Shown here: one piece after another, positions 36,214 to 45,723 of the stretch
Position numbering within the stretch: position 1 is the first letter of the stretch
How the letters are laid out: each line of letters begins with the position of its first letter
Assembly: GCF_003335105.1 (NCBI RefSeq)
Contig: NZ_QFWQ01000007.1
Span: 108,149-172,148 of the forward strand
Direction of reading: 5' to 3'
Source of the DNA: Rhodanobacter denitrificans
GTDB lineage: Bacteria; Pseudomonadota; Gammaproteobacteria; Xanthomonadales; Rhodanobacteraceae
Length of the DNA stretch: 64,000 bases
Notes under the pieces: model-generated
Database searches by the model: none
What the model saw: the letters and a program-made list of their open reading frames with translations, nothing else
Told to the model about the DNA's origin: nothing
Program-made: the position numbers and the translations under genes

Positions 36214-38250
36214 ATGTCCGTTTCCCTTCCGCCGCGGCGCCTCCTGCTCGCCTGGCTGCTGGTCGCCGGCTGGCTGCTGACGAGCGCACTGGCGCAAGCC
36301 GCCGAGCCCACCGACGCCCAGCGCGCCGCCTTCAAGCGGGCCTATGCCACCGCGCAGCAGGGAGGTGACGGTTGGCGCAGCCTGGCCGCCGGCCTGCGCG
36401 ACTATCCGCTGTATCCGTACCTGCAGGCCGCGGCCTTGCAGCACGACATCCAGCAGGCCGATCGCGCCAGCGTGGAGGCGTATCTGCGGCAATATCCCGA
36501 CTGGATTCCCGCCGCCGACCTGCGCCGCGCGTTCCTGCTGGAACTAGCGCGCCGGCAGGACTGGAGCAACTTCCTCGCGCTGTACCAGCCCGGCCTCGGC
36601 GACACGCTGGGCTGCGACGCGCTGCAGGCGCGGTTGGCCGGTGGCGCCAGGCTGGATTTCGAGCGCGACCTGGCCGAGCTCTGGACCCGGCCGGGCCTGC
36701 CTAGCGCCTGCGACCCGGTGCTTCGCGCCGCGCACGACCAGGGCCTGCTCACCGACGCGCGGGTGTGGACGCGGATCGATCGTGCCGTCGACGCCGGCCA
36801 GGCCGGCACCATTGCCGGTCTGGCCGACTGGCTGGACGAACCCGGCCGGCGCAGCGCGCAACAACTGGCGCTGGCGCTGCGCGATCCGGCCGCCGCGCTG
36901 GCCGCCGCTGCCGGCTGGCCCGACCAGCCACGCCAGCGCGAGGCTGCCGCGCTGGCCCTGGCACGGCTGGCCCGGCGCCAGGTCGACGGCGCCGATACCG
37001 CGTGGCAGCAGTTGCGCTCACACTTCACCTTCAACGAGACACAGCGCAACCGGATCCTGCGCACGCTGGCGCTGTTCCATGCCACCGATTTCGACGACGG
37101 CGCGCTGGAACGGCTGATCGCGCTGCCCGCTGCCGCGCAGTCCGAAGGCACCCGCGAATGGCGGGTGCGGGTGGCGCTGGCCCGGCAGAACTGGAGCGCC
37201 GTGCTGGCCGCCATCGACGCGATGCCCGCCGAGCAGCAGCAGGACGGCGAGTGGCGCTACTTCCGCGCGCGCGCGCTGGCCGCGCTGGGCCATGACGACG
37301 AGGCACGCCGGCTGTTCGAGGCCCAGGCCGGGCAGGCCACCTTCTTCGGCTTCCTCTCCGCCGACCGGCTCGACCAGCCGTACGCGATCTGCCCGCTGAC
37401 CCTCGCCGACAGCCCCCAGCGCGAACAGGCACTGCTGGCCAACCCCGGCGTGCTGCGCGCGTTCGAGCTGTACGCGGTGGGCCTGCCGAAGCTGGCCCGG
37501 CGCGAATGGGCGCGCGCGCTGCAGGACGCCGACCCGGCCACCCAGCGCGTCGCCGCGGTGCTGGCCAACCGCCGAGGCTGGTACGACCGCGCGGTGTTCG
37601 TCCTGAACAGCGGCGAGGCGTTGCGGCTGTACGACCTGCGCTTCCCCCTGGCCAGCCAGGACGGCCTGGTGCCGCAGGCCGAACATGCCGGTGTCGAGCC
37701 GGCCTGGGCCTACGGCATCCTGCGCGCGGAAAGCGCCTGGGCGAGCGATGCGCAATCGGGCGCCGACGCGCGCGGCCTGATGCAGCTGGTGCCGGCCACC
37801 GCCGCGCTGGTGGCCAAGCGCAACGGCCTCGACTGGGGCGGCGGCGACACGCTGTACGACCCGGCCACCAACATCGCGCTGGGCACGCGCTACCTGGCGC
37901 AGATGGCCGCGCGCTTCAACGGCTCGCCTTGGCTGGCCAGCGCCGCCTACAACGCCGGGCCGAACAAGGTCGATCAGTGGCTGGCCGCGCGCGGCACGCT
38001 GGCGCCGGACCTGTTCGTCGCCACCATTCCGTACAAGGAAACGCGCGAGTACGTGGCACGGGTGATGGCGTTCAGCGTGATCTACGATTGGCGCCTGAAC
38101 GGCGGCCCGGTGGTAGCGCTGGCCGAGCGCATGGGCGCGATCGGCCAGCCGTACGCCCTTCCGACCGCCGCGACGGCGCGCCGCCCGGTCGACTGCCCGC
38201 CGGTTGCCGCGCCAGCGACGGCGGCAAGTGCGGCAGCCGCCACGCCCTGA
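36214..38250 (+). CDS. slt: Soluble lytic murein transglycosylase Slt70-like
   Basis: The 678-residue periplasmic enzyme has a signal peptide ending AQAA, a long alpha-helical ring domain (about residues 30-470) and a C-terminal SLT domain. The catalytic Glu506 is in ILRAESAW, followed by ARGLMQLVP and AAYNAGPNKV. It cleaves peptidoglycan glycan strands to 1,6-anhydro products. The ATG has a GCAGGAG site. The C-terminal tail after about residue 640 is Ala/Pro-rich. Confidence 0.95.
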   Translation: MSVSLPPRRLLLAWLLVAGWLLTSALAQAAEPTDAQRAAFKRAYATAQQGGDGWRSLAAGLRDYPLYPYLQAAALQHDIQQADRASVEAYLRQYPDWIPAADLRRAFLLELARRQDWSNFLALYQPGLGDTLGCDALQARLAGGARLDFERDLAELWTRPGLPSACDPVLRAAHDQGLLTDARVWTRIDRAVDAGQAGTIAGLADWLDEPGRRSAQQLALALRDPAAALAAAAGWPDQPRQREAAALALARLARRQVDGADTAWQQLRSHFTFNETQRNRILRTLALFHATDFDDGALERLIALPAAAQSEGTREWRVRVALARQNWSAVLAAIDAMPAEQQQDGEWRYFRARALAALGHDDEARRLFEAQAGQATFFGFLSADRLDQPYAICPLTLADSPQREQALLANPGVLRAFELYAVGLPKLARREWARALQDADPATQRVAAVLANRRGWYDRAVFVLNSGEALRLYDLRFPLASQDGLVPQAEHAGVEPAWAYGILRAESAWASDAQSGADARGLMQLVPATAALVAKRNGLDWGGGDTLYDPATNIALGTRYLAQMAARFNGSPWLASAAYNAGPNKVDQWLAARGTLAPDLFVATIPYKETREYVARVMAFSVIYDWRLNGGPVVALAERMGAIGQPYALPTAATARRPVDCPPVAAPATAASAAAATP

Positions 38251-38309
38251 GAGGTTGTGAGTTTTTCAACCTCGAAGCCCGGCCATGGCGAGGGCATGGC
38301 GAGGGCATG

Positions 38310-38381
38310 GATGCCCGAGTGGAGGCAACGCAGGAGCAGTTGCCCGATGCCCGAGTGGAGGCAACGCAGGAGCGGTTGCCC
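38310..38381. repeat. Tandem 36-bp repeat in the slt - NDUFA9-like spacer
   Basis: Two adjacent 36-base units (38310-38345 and 38346-38381) differ at one base; a third copy begins and decays. Directly upstream, GGCATGGCGAG is also repeated. The block lies between the slt stop, followed by a small hairpin at 38251-38273, and the structured segment at 38427-38558. Confidence 0.9.
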
Positions 38382-38426
38382 GATGGCCGGACGCGGATCG
38401 GGCACGCCAGTGCCAGATTCGCGTGA

Positions 38427-38525
38427 GCGAGTCCGGACAAATCCGCTTGGAGCGGATTTGAACAGCCGCAGGCTGGCCAGCAGGGTGCATGCTATGGACG
38501 GCATGCATACATGTGCCGGACTCGC
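38427..38525. other. Multi-branched palindromic segment (three hairpins in an outer stem)
   Basis: A 10-bp outer stem, GCGAGTCCGG (38427-38436) with CCGGACTCGC (38516-38525), closes three perfect hairpins: CAAATCCGC/GCGGATTTG (38438-38460), CAGCC/GGCTG (38463-38475) and TGCATGC/GCATGCA (38486-38507). All arms are exact complements. It could be a compound extragenic repeat or a structured RNA. Orientation cannot be decided from symmetry. Confidence 0.6.
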
Positions 38526-38529
38526 GACG

Positions 38530-38558
38530 GAAGAAAACCACAGGAAATGGTTTTCTTC
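38530..38558. repeat. Perfect 11-bp inverted repeat before the NDUFA9-like gene
   Basis: GAAGAAAACCA and its complement TGGTTTTCTTC flank a 7-base loop. It lies 33 bases before the start codon at 38591. It may belong to the same compound element or act in the 5' leader. There is no clean T-run, so a terminator role is uncertain. Confidence 0.6.
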
Positions 38559-38590
38559 ACAAGCCCTGAGTGCTGCAGGAGAGCCTTCGC

Positions 38591-39529
38591 ATGAGCGCAC
38601 GGCAACTCGTCATCCTCGGCGGCACCGGTTTCGTCGGCAGCTACCTGGTGCCGCGACTGGCCGCCGACGGCCACCGCATCGTGCTGCTCAGCCGCAACCG
38701 CGAGCAGCATCGCGAGCTCGGTGTGTTGCCCGGGGTGAGCGTGCGCAGCGCCGACGTCTACGACGACGACGTGCTGCGCCGGCATCTCGCCGGCGCCGAC
38801 GCGGCGATCAACCTAGTCGGCATCCTCAACCCGCGCGGCCGGCACAGCTTCGAGCGCGCGCACGTGGAATTCGCCCGCCGGCTGATCGCCGCCTGCCACG
38901 CCAGCGGCGTGGGCCGGCTGCACCAGATGAGCTCGCTGAAGGCCGGCCAAGGCCTGTCGCAGTACCTGAAGACCCGCGGCGAGGCCGAGGCGCTGGTCAA
39001 GTCCTCCGGACTGGCGTGGACGATCTACCAGCCCAGCGTGATCTTCGGCCGCGGCGACGGCCTGGTCAGTCGCTTCGCCGGCCTGCTGCGGCGCATGCCG
39101 GCACTGCCGCTGGCGCGCGCGCAGGCGCGCATGGCGCCCACCCACGCGGGCGACGTGGCCGAGGCGATCGCCCGCTGCGTCGGCCACGAGAAGCTGGGCG
39201 TGCGGCGCAGCTTCGAGCTGTACGGCCCCGAGGTGCTCACGCTGGGCGAGATCGTGCGTGCGATCCGTGCCGCCGCCGGCCTGCGCACGCCGATCATCGC
39301 CCTGCCCGACAGCCTCGGACGCCTGCAGGCGCGGTTCGCCGAGCTGCTGCCCGGCAAGCCCTTTTCGCTGGACAACTTCCACTCGCTGCGCACCGACTCG
39401 GTCGGCAAGGTGGACGGTTACGCCGCGCTGGGCATCCTGCCGCAGGCGCTGACGCCGTGGTTGCCGGTGCTGCTCCACGAGCCGCCGCGGCAACAGCGGC
39501 TGGCCGCGCAGCGCGCGCGGTGGCGCTGA
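38591..39529 (+). CDS. NDUFA9-like atypical short-chain dehydrogenase / NAD(P)-binding protein
   Basis: The 312-residue protein opens with the Rossmann motif ILGGTGFVGSYL and continues with INLVGILNPRG and IYQPSVIFGRGDG, typical of the complex I subunit NDUFA9-like family of atypical SDR proteins. Bacterial members may act in quinone or respiratory-chain biogenesis; function here is unknown. GGAGAG precedes the ATG. The typical SDR Tyr-x3-Lys is replaced by a family-specific arrangement. Confidence 0.88.
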   Translation: MSARQLVILGGTGFVGSYLVPRLAADGHRIVLLSRNREQHRELGVLPGVSVRSADVYDDDVLRRHLAGADAAINLVGILNPRGRHSFERAHVEFARRLIAACHASGVGRLHQMSSLKAGQGLSQYLKTRGEAEALVKSSGLAWTIYQPSVIFGRGDGLVSRFAGLLRRMPALPLARAQARMAPTHAGDVAEAIARCVGHEKLGVRRSFELYGPEVLTLGEIVRAIRAAAGLRTPIIALPDSLGRLQARFAELLPGKPFSLDNFHSLRTDSVGKVDGYAALGILPQALTPWLPVLLHEPPRQQRLAAQRARWR

Positions 39530-39532
39530 ACC

Positions 39533-41089
39533 TCAGGCGCCGCCCAGCAACTTCCGCAGGTGGTCCAGCTCGTTGCCGTACAGAGCCCCGCGCGCCACGT
39601 CCGCACGCACGCCGCGCTCGCTCCGCAGGCTGGCCACGCAGGCCGGATCGTCGTCCAGCCCGCAGAACGCCAGCACCCCGCGCAGCTGCTCCTCCGGCCC
39701 GGCCAGCAGCGACTCGCTGGCCAATTCATGCACGCGCCCGGGATACAGCTTCTCCCAATGACGCATCATGCGATCGTAGTCGTGCCAGTAGCCGGCGAGG
39801 TCGTCCAGCGCGTAACTGAACTCGTTGCCGCTGGCGAACAGCTGGCTGTAGCAGTCGAAACAGGTCTCCAGCGCGTCGCGCCGCACGTTCACCACGCGCG
39901 CCTGCGGCAGCATCGTCATGGCCGCACCGAGCATCCGCCAGTTCGGCAGGCAGGCATCGAACAGCCACGGCTTGCCGCTGCGGCCGGACGCGCTGCGTGC
40001 CAGGTAGTCGCGGCCCAGCCGCGCCCAGTCGTCCGGCGTCTGCGTGCCCGCGCGCCGTACGCCCGCCGGACCGCGGCGCAACGACTCGGCCTCGATCACC
40101 CGCTGCAGATGGGGTTGGTCGTCGCCGGCGGCCTGCGGATGCGCGGCAAGCGAACGCGCCACCAGCGCCGCGCCGGAACACGGCAGGCCCACCACGAACA
40201 CCACCTGCCCTTCCGGCAATGCCTCCCGCGCGCCGTTCAGCGGCCTGGCGAAGGCCGCCAGCACGGCCTCGATATGGGCGTGCTCCACGCCCGCGTTCCA
40301 CTGCAGCTGCCGGCGCACCTGCGCGTTGGCCTTGCGCAGCACGCGGAACGCCTCGTGGAATTCGCACTGGTCCTCCAGCGCCCGTGACAGCACGAAGCCC
40401 AGCGCGGTGCGCACCGCGGGCATCGGCAATGCGGTCTGCAGCACCTGCCGCAGCCGGGCGACATCGTCCGCGCCAAAGCGCTCGCCCGCCAGGTTGCACA
40501 GGCCGGTCCATGCCTCCGCGCTGGCCGGCCGGCGTTGCAGCACATCGCGGTAATTCGCCGCCGCCTGCGCCGCTGCGCCGACGCCGGCCTGCGCTTCGGC
40601 CAGCACCAGACGCGCGACAGGGTGATCCGGATCGTGGTCGAGTACCCGATGCAACGCGGTGATTGCGCCGGCCGGCCGGCCCAACGCAAGCAGCATCTGG
40701 CCGTAGTTGAACCAGCCGGGCGCGAAATCCGGCGCCAGCCCGCAGGCACGTCGCAGCGCGGCCAGCGCGGCTTCCGGCTCGCCCATCGACTGCAACGCAA
40801 TGCCCAGGTTCATCTGCGCCAGCGCGTCGTTGGGATTCTGCGCCACCGCCTGTCGCAGGTTCGCCACCGCCGGCACATGCTCGCCTCGCAACTGCTGCAC
40901 CACGCCCAGCAGCCGCCGCGCCTCCGCACAAGCCGGCTCCCGCCCGAGCAGCTCCGCCAGCAACGCCTCGGCCTGCTCCGGTTGCCGGCGGTCGATCGCG
41001 TCCACCGCTTCGTCGAGCTGCCGCACCAGTTCCGCCGACAGGCCCGCGGCACGATCCCGCAACAGCGGATGAGCCTGTTTATCCACCAT
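39533..41089 (-). CDS. TPR-repeat sulfotransferase family protein
   Basis: The 518-residue protein has about five tetratricopeptide repeats (residues 15-210) followed by a sulfotransferase-like domain. The 5' phosphosulfate loop reads GLPCSGAALVARSL, where most members have RSGTT. The 3' phosphate-binding region VVNVRRDALETCFDCYSQLF is well kept. The enzyme would use PAPS to sulfate an unknown acceptor, but the altered loop may weaken activity. The ATG at 41089 precedes the first helix. It converges on the NDUFA9-like gene. Confidence 0.87.
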   Translation of the reverse strand: MVDKQAHPLLRDRAAGLSAELVRQLDEAVDAIDRRQPEQAEALLAELLGREPACAEARRLLGVVQQLRGEHVPAVANLRQAVAQNPNDALAQMNLGIALQSMGEPEAALAALRRACGLAPDFAPGWFNYGQMLLALGRPAGAITALHRVLDHDPDHPVARLVLAEAQAGVGAAAQAAANYRDVLQRRPASAEAWTGLCNLAGERFGADDVARLRQVLQTALPMPAVRTALGFVLSRALEDQCEFHEAFRVLRKANAQVRRQLQWNAGVEHAHIEAVLAAFARPLNGAREALPEGQVVFVVGLPCSGAALVARSLAAHPQAAGDDQPHLQRVIEAESLRRGPAGVRRAGTQTPDDWARLGRDYLARSASGRSGKPWLFDACLPNWRMLGAAMTMLPQARVVNVRRDALETCFDCYSQLFASGNEFSYALDDLAGYWHDYDRMMRHWEKLYPGRVHELASESLLAGPEEQLRGVLAFCGLDDDPACVASLRSERGVRADVARGALYGNELDHLRKLLGGA

Positions 41090-41296
41090 GCCCGGGAGCC
41101 CCCTGTGGCCACCTTTCACTTCATGGCGCCAGCTTACGTGAGGGGGAAGGCGGCATAAAGCCACGCGGCGCACGGGCCGGAACACGGACTCCGCCGGCGG
41201 CCTCGAAAATGGTTAGGCTTCCGCCCACCACGGTCTTTCCCGACGCTTCCCTTTGCCGTGGCGCGTTTCGAAGCCGAAGCTGCCGGAGTCGATCCC

Positions 41297-41683
41297 ATGT
41301 GGCATGGAATCCGTGCGTATGTCCTGGGCAGCGGTGCGATCGCCGTGCTGGCATGGGCCTGCATGGGCGCGAGCGCGGTCACCGCAGTGGGCGGGACGGT
41401 GCGGCTGTCGCCCGCCGGGCCCGGGCCGCAGCGCGCCGGCGCGCCGGCCACGAGTCCCTACCGAGGGGCAGTGGTGCAGCTGCGCAACGCCGGTGGCCGC
41501 GTCGTGGCCCACGCGGCCACCGACGAGCAAGGGCAGTTCATGGTGGCCGTGCCGGCGGGCACGTACGAGGTGCGGGTCGATGTCGGGCACGCCGCGTGGC
41601 CGCGCTGCGAAACGGTCGAGGCCACGGTCCGCGCGAACCGGATCGCCCGCGTGGCCATCGTCTGCGATTCCGGGATGCGCTAG
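41297..41683 (+). CDS. Secreted protein with carboxypeptidase-regulatory-like domain
   Basis: This 128-residue protein has a signal peptide or single N-terminal helix (about residues 10-28) and a short beta-sandwich region. [23 protein letters not shown] and the following [10 protein letters not shown] match the carboxypeptidase regulatory-like fold common in exported proteins. The fold call rests on this pattern only. The ATG at 41297 is chosen over one 13 codons earlier because it starts the signal segment. It precedes cca on the same strand by 79 bases. Confidence 0.6.
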   Translation: MWHGIRAYVLGSGAIAVLAWACMGASAVTAVGGTVRLSPAGPGPQRAGAPATSPYRGAVVQLRNAGGRVVAHAATDEQGQFMVAVPAGTYEVRVDVGHAAWPRCETVEATVRANRIARVAIVCDSGMR

Positions 41684-41762
41684 GCGGCCTTCGCCCTGTG
41701 GCGCGCGGCATCGCACAGCGCCGGATCTGGGGCGCGACGCAGCCTCGTGGCAGAATCCCCGC

Positions 41763-42998
41763 ATGCATATCTACCTGGTCGGCGGCGCGGTCCGCGACAA
41801 GCTGTTGAACCGCCCCGTGGTCGACCATGACCATGTGGTGGTCGGCGCGTTGCCGGAGCAGTTGCTGGCGCTGGGCTATACCCCGGTGGGCAAGGACTTC
41901 CCGGTGTTCCTGCACCCCGAAACCGGCGAGGAATACGCGCTGGCGCGCACCGAGCGCAAGAGCGGGCGCGGCTACCACGGCTTCGTGTTCCAGGCCGACC
42001 CGACGATCACGCTGGAACAGGACCTGGCCCGGCGCGACCTCACCATCAACGCGATCGCCGAGGACGAGCACGGCGCGCTGACCGATCCGTTCGGCGGCCG
42101 GCGCGATATCGAGGCGCGCATGCTGCGCCACGTGTCGCCCGCGTTCGTCGAGGATCCGGTGCGGGTGCTGCGGGTGGCGCGCTTCGCCGCCCGCTTCGCG
42201 CCGCTGGGTTTCAGCGTGGCCGACGAGACGATGGCGCTGATGCGGCGGATGGTGGCGGACGGCGAGATCGACCACCTGGTGCCGGAGCGCGTGTGGGCGG
42301 AGATGCGCAAGGCGCTGGGCGAGGCGCAGCCGTCGGCCTTCCTGCGCGTGCTGCGCGCGTGCGGTGCGCTGGCGGTGCTGCTGCCCGAGGTGGACACGCT
42401 GTACGGCGTGCCGCAGCGCGCGGAGTTCCACCCGGAGATCGACACCGGCGTGCATGTGGAGATGGTGCTGGACGCCGCGGCACGGCTGGCGCCGGGCGAC
42501 GACGTGGTGGGCTTCTGTGCCCTGACCCACGACCTCGGCAAGGCCCTGACGCCGGCCGGCGAGTTGCCGCGCCACATCGGCCACGAGCATCGCGGGGTGG
42601 CGCCGCTGCGCGCGCTGGCGGCGCGGCTGAAGGTGCCGAACGAGCATGCCGCGCTGGCCGAGCTGGTCTGTCGCGAGCATCTGAACGCGCACCGCGCGTT
42701 CGAGCTGAAGCCGGCCACGGTGCTGAAGCTGCTGCTGGTGCTGGACGCGCTGCGCCGGCCGGCCCGGCTGGAAGCCTTCCTCGCCGCCTGCGCGGCCGAC
42801 AAGCGCGGCCGGCTCGGCCATGGCGACGACGACTACCCGCAGGCGGCGTACCTGCGCGCCGCGCGTGCGGCGGCCGCGGCGGTGGACGCCGGCGGCTTCG
42901 TCGGGCAAGGCCTGACCGGCCCGGCGATCGGCCAGGCGATGGAGCGGGCTCGCCTCGAGGCGATCGCCGCGCTGCGGGCCAATCCTGCGCCAGGCTGA
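41763..42998 (+). CDS. cca: Multifunctional CCA tRNA nucleotidyltransferase
   Basis: The 411-residue enzyme adds or repairs the 3' CCA end of tRNAs. The nucleotidyltransferase core shows GGAVRDKLL, the metal-binding DHD motif and [10 protein letters not shown]. The C-terminal half carries the HD phosphohydrolase motif (THDLGK), as in the gammaproteobacterial multifunctional form. Length matches the family (about 410). Confidence 0.97.
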   Translation: MHIYLVGGAVRDKLLNRPVVDHDHVVVGALPEQLLALGYTPVGKDFPVFLHPETGEEYALARTERKSGRGYHGFVFQADPTITLEQDLARRDLTINAIAEDEHGALTDPFGGRRDIEARMLRHVSPAFVEDPVRVLRVARFAARFAPLGFSVADETMALMRRMVADGEIDHLVPERVWAEMRKALGEAQPSAFLRVLRACGALAVLLPEVDTLYGVPQRAEFHPEIDTGVHVEMVLDAAARLAPGDDVVGFCALTHDLGKALTPAGELPRHIGHEHRGVAPLRALAARLKVPNEHAALAELVCREHLNAHRAFELKPATVLKLLLVLDALRRPARLEAFLAACAADKRGRLGHGDDDYPQAAYLRAARAAAAAVDAGGFVGQGLTGPAIGQAMERARLEAIAALRANPAPG

Positions 42999-43071
42999 TC
43001 CACGGTATAAAGGCCGGATATCCATGCCCGCCGGGCATGCATCACCCTCATGTTCTCAGCTGGAGTTGCCT

Positions 43072-45324
43072 GTGCCGCGTGCCTTCACCCCGACCTCGCC
43101 CCTGCGTCAGCGCTTCCGCCCGTTGTGGTGGCTGGCCGTCGTTTTCCTGGTCGTCTCGCTGGCCACCCGCGTGGTGCTGCTGGCGATGTCCGGCAGCGAG
43201 GTGCCGCATACGCCGCTGAACCTGCTGTACGCGTTCGGCGTGGGCCTGGGCTACGACCTGGTCACCTTCGTCTATGTGGCGTGGCCGATGGTGCTGTTCC
43301 TGTGGCTGGTGCCGACGCGGCACGCCACCGTGTCCGGGCTGGCTCGATGGCTGGCGTGGCTGCTGCTGCTGGCGCTGGTCTACGCATTGTGCCTGGGCGC
43401 GCTGTACCTGCATTACCGCGCGCACCTGGGCATGACCTGGCCACTGGTGCTGCCGTTCCTGCTGGTGCTGCCGCTGCCGGGCTTCGCCTATGCCTCGCGC
43501 ACGGGCCAGTGGGTGCTGTACGGGCTGGCCCTGCTGCTGCTGTACGGGCTGCTGTTCGTGGCGGCGTCCGAGCTGGTGTTCTGGAACGAGTTCAGCGTGC
43601 GCTTCAACTTCATCGCGGTGGACTATCTCGTCTACACCAACGAGGTGATCGGCAACATTCGCGAGTCCTACCCGATCGGGCGCTGGCTGGCGCTGCTGGC
43701 GGTGGGTACGCTGGTGCTGTTCGCGGTCGGCCGGCGCGCCCTGCGCGTGCGCGACGACGGCAGCCGCTTCTGGCAGCGCGGCAAGGTGGCCTTGCTGTGG
43801 CTGCTGCTGACGGCGGTTTCGACGGCCGCGGTGAACGGCAGCATGAAGGACCGCACCGGCAACAACTACGTCAACGAGCTGGCCGGCAACGGCATCTACC
43901 AGTTCTTCAATGCGTTCCGCAGCAGCCACCTCGACTACGCGAAGTTCTACCGCACGCTGCCGGACGACGAGGCGTTCCGCCGCGTGCGCGAGATGCTGAA
44001 GACGCCCGAGGCGACCTACGTCAGCGACGATCCGCGTGACCTCACCCGCGCGATCCGCCGGCTCGGCCCGGAGAAGCACCTCAACGTGGTGCTGATCAGC
44101 GTGGAGAGCCTGTCCGGCGACTACCTGGGCACGTTCGGCAACCGGGACCACATCACGCCGTACCTCGACGCACTGGTCGGCCAGAGCCTGTTCTTCGACA
44201 ACCTCTACGCGAACGGCACGCGCACCGTGCGCGGGCTGGAGGCGCTGTCGCTGTCGGTTCCGCCCACGCCCGGCGATTCGCTGCTGAAGGAACAGGGCAA
44301 CGAGAACCTGTTCTCGCTGGCCACCGTGTTCAACGACCGCGGCTACCAGTCGGACTTCGTCTACGGCGGCTACGGCGAGTTCGACAACATGAACTATTTC
44401 TTCAGCCACAACGGCTATCGCGCGGTGGACCGGCGCGATATCCCGAAGACCGCCGCGATCCACAGCGAGAACGTGTGGGGCGTGGCCGACGAGGACCTGT
44501 ACACGCTGGCGCTGGGCCAGATGGACCGGGTCCATGCCGAAGGCAAGCCGTTCTTCCTGCATATCATGACCACCTCCAACCACCGGCCATACACCTTCCC
44601 CGCCGGCCGCGTGCAGCAGGCCAACGGCACCCGCCTGGGCGCGGTGGCGTATACCGACTGGGCGATCGGCGACTTCATCCGGCGCGCGCGCGAAAAGTCG
44701 TATTTCGACGACACCGTGTTCGTGATCACCGCCGACCACTGCGCCTCCAGCGCGGGCAAGACCAGCGTGCCGGTGAACCGCTACCACGTGCCGCTGTGGA
44801 TCTACGCGCCGAAGCACGTCCCGCCGCAGCGGGTGGCGCGGTTGATGGGCCAGGTCGACATCGCGCCGACCCTGCTCGGCCTGCTCAACTTCAGCTACCG
44901 CTCGCGCTTCTTCGGCTACGACCTGTTCCAGCTCGAGCCCGGGCGCGAACGCGCATTTCCGGCCACCTACGAGAAGCTCGGCTACCTGCACCGCGACGTG
45001 CTCACCGTACTGGAGCCGCAGCGCAAGCTGGAGCAGATGAAGCCGGACTACGCCAGCGGCGACGCCACCCCGATCGTGCCGCAGGACGAAGAACAGATCG
45101 ACCAGGCGGTGGCCTACTACCAGGTTGCCAGCGAGCTGTTTAGGCGCGGCCAGCTGGTGCGCCGGCCGGAGGATTCGACGCGGGTGCCGCCGTTGCCGGC
45201 GGAGGCCGCCACTGCACCCGCACCGGCCGGTTCGGTGCCTGCACCCGCCGGTTCGGTGCCGGCGCCGGCCAGCTCGGCGGCGGCGCCCGCCGCGGCTGGC
45301 TCAGTCCCGCTGCCGGCGCACTGA
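43072..45324 (+). CDS. LTA synthase-like membrane sulfatase/phosphoglycerol transferase family protein
   Basis: The 750-residue protein has about six N-terminal membrane helices and then a periplasmic alkaline phosphatase-superfamily domain. SVESLSGDYLGTFG and the Thr nucleophile in NGTRTVRGLE are visible, as is the metal site ITADHCASS. Gram-negative members modify periplasmic glucans or lipids with phosphoglycerol or phosphoethanolamine; the substrate here is unknown. The GTG start follows a TGGAG site. The C-terminus ends in near-repeats of PAPAGSV. It overlaps the VanZ gene by 24 bases. Confidence 0.88.
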   Translation: MPRAFTPTSPLRQRFRPLWWLAVVFLVVSLATRVVLLAMSGSEVPHTPLNLLYAFGVGLGYDLVTFVYVAWPMVLFLWLVPTRHATVSGLARWLAWLLLLALVYALCLGALYLHYRAHLGMTWPLVLPFLLVLPLPGFAYASRTGQWVLYGLALLLLYGLLFVAASELVFWNEFSVRFNFIAVDYLVYTNEVIGNIRESYPIGRWLALLAVGTLVLFAVGRRALRVRDDGSRFWQRGKVALLWLLLTAVSTAAVNGSMKDRTGNNYVNELAGNGIYQFFNAFRSSHLDYAKFYRTLPDDEAFRRVREMLKTPEATYVSDDPRDLTRAIRRLGPEKHLNVVLISVESLSGDYLGTFGNRDHITPYLDALVGQSLFFDNLYANGTRTVRGLEALSLSVPPTPGDSLLKEQGNENLFSLATVFNDRGYQSDFVYGGYGEFDNMNYFFSHNGYRAVDRRDIPKTAAIHSENVWGVADEDLYTLALGQMDRVHAEGKPFFLHIMTTSNHRPYTFPAGRVQQANGTRLGAVAYTDWAIGDFIRRAREKSYFDDTVFVITADHCASSAGKTSVPVNRYHVPLWIYAPKHVPPQRVARLMGQVDIAPTLLGLLNFSYRSRFFGYDLFQLEPGRERAFPATYEKLGYLHRDVLTVLEPQRKLEQMKPDYASGDATPIVPQDEEQIDQAVAYYQVASELFRRGQLVRRPEDSTRVPPLPAEAATAPAPAGSVPAPAGSVPAPASSAAAPAAAGSVPLPAH

Positions 45325-45723
45325 GTGCGCTTCCACGCTCGCCAGCACGCTGGCGAGCGGTGTGCGCAGCAGGAGCAGTGCGACCAGGATGCCGACGCCA
45401 TCGGCCAGCACGTCCAGCGCATCGGCGTCGCGCGGCGGATCCAGCCACTGCGCGAATTCGATGAAGACGCCGAACGCCAGGCAACCCAGCGCCGCCCAGA
45501 CGCGCGGGCGGCGCGCACGGTAGACGTTGCCCCACCAACCCATCAGGCAGCAGAAAGTGGTCGCGTGCAGCAGCTTGTCGCCATAGGGGAACGCCAGCGT
45601 GATCGCCGGATCCGGGGTCAGCGCCATCCACAGCGTCCACAGCATGATCAGCGCGCCGAGCCCCACCCACCAGGCATGCCAGTGCAGCCGCACCAGCGGT
45701 TCCGCTGGCACGCGTATGCTCAA
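45301..45723 (-). CDS. VanZ-like family membrane protein
   Basis: The 140-residue protein has about four membrane helices and the VanZ pattern FPYGDKLLHATTFCCLMGWWG with its conserved Asp, Lys and His, then EFAQWLDPPRDADALDVLADGVG. Family function is poorly known; some members relate to glycopeptide resistance. The start is TTG, overlapping the upstream midA-like stop as TTGA, so the two are probably translationally coupled. Confidence 0.88.
   Translation of the reverse strand: MSIRVPAEPLVRLHWHAWWVGLGALIMLWTLWMALTPDPAITLAFPYGDKLLHATTFCCLMGWWGNVYRARRPRVWAALGCLAFGVFIEFAQWLDPPRDADALDVLADGVGILVALLLLRTPLASVLASVEAHSVRRQRD

Noticed and set aside
38310-38381. CRISPR-like array
   Set aside because: The 36-bp units are directly adjacent with no spacers, and there are only two copies and no cas genes.
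38257-39819. 520-codon plus-strand frame across the spacer and the NDUFA9-like gene
   Set aside because: It runs through tandem repeats and hairpins, and over the real gene in another frame it is Arg-rich.
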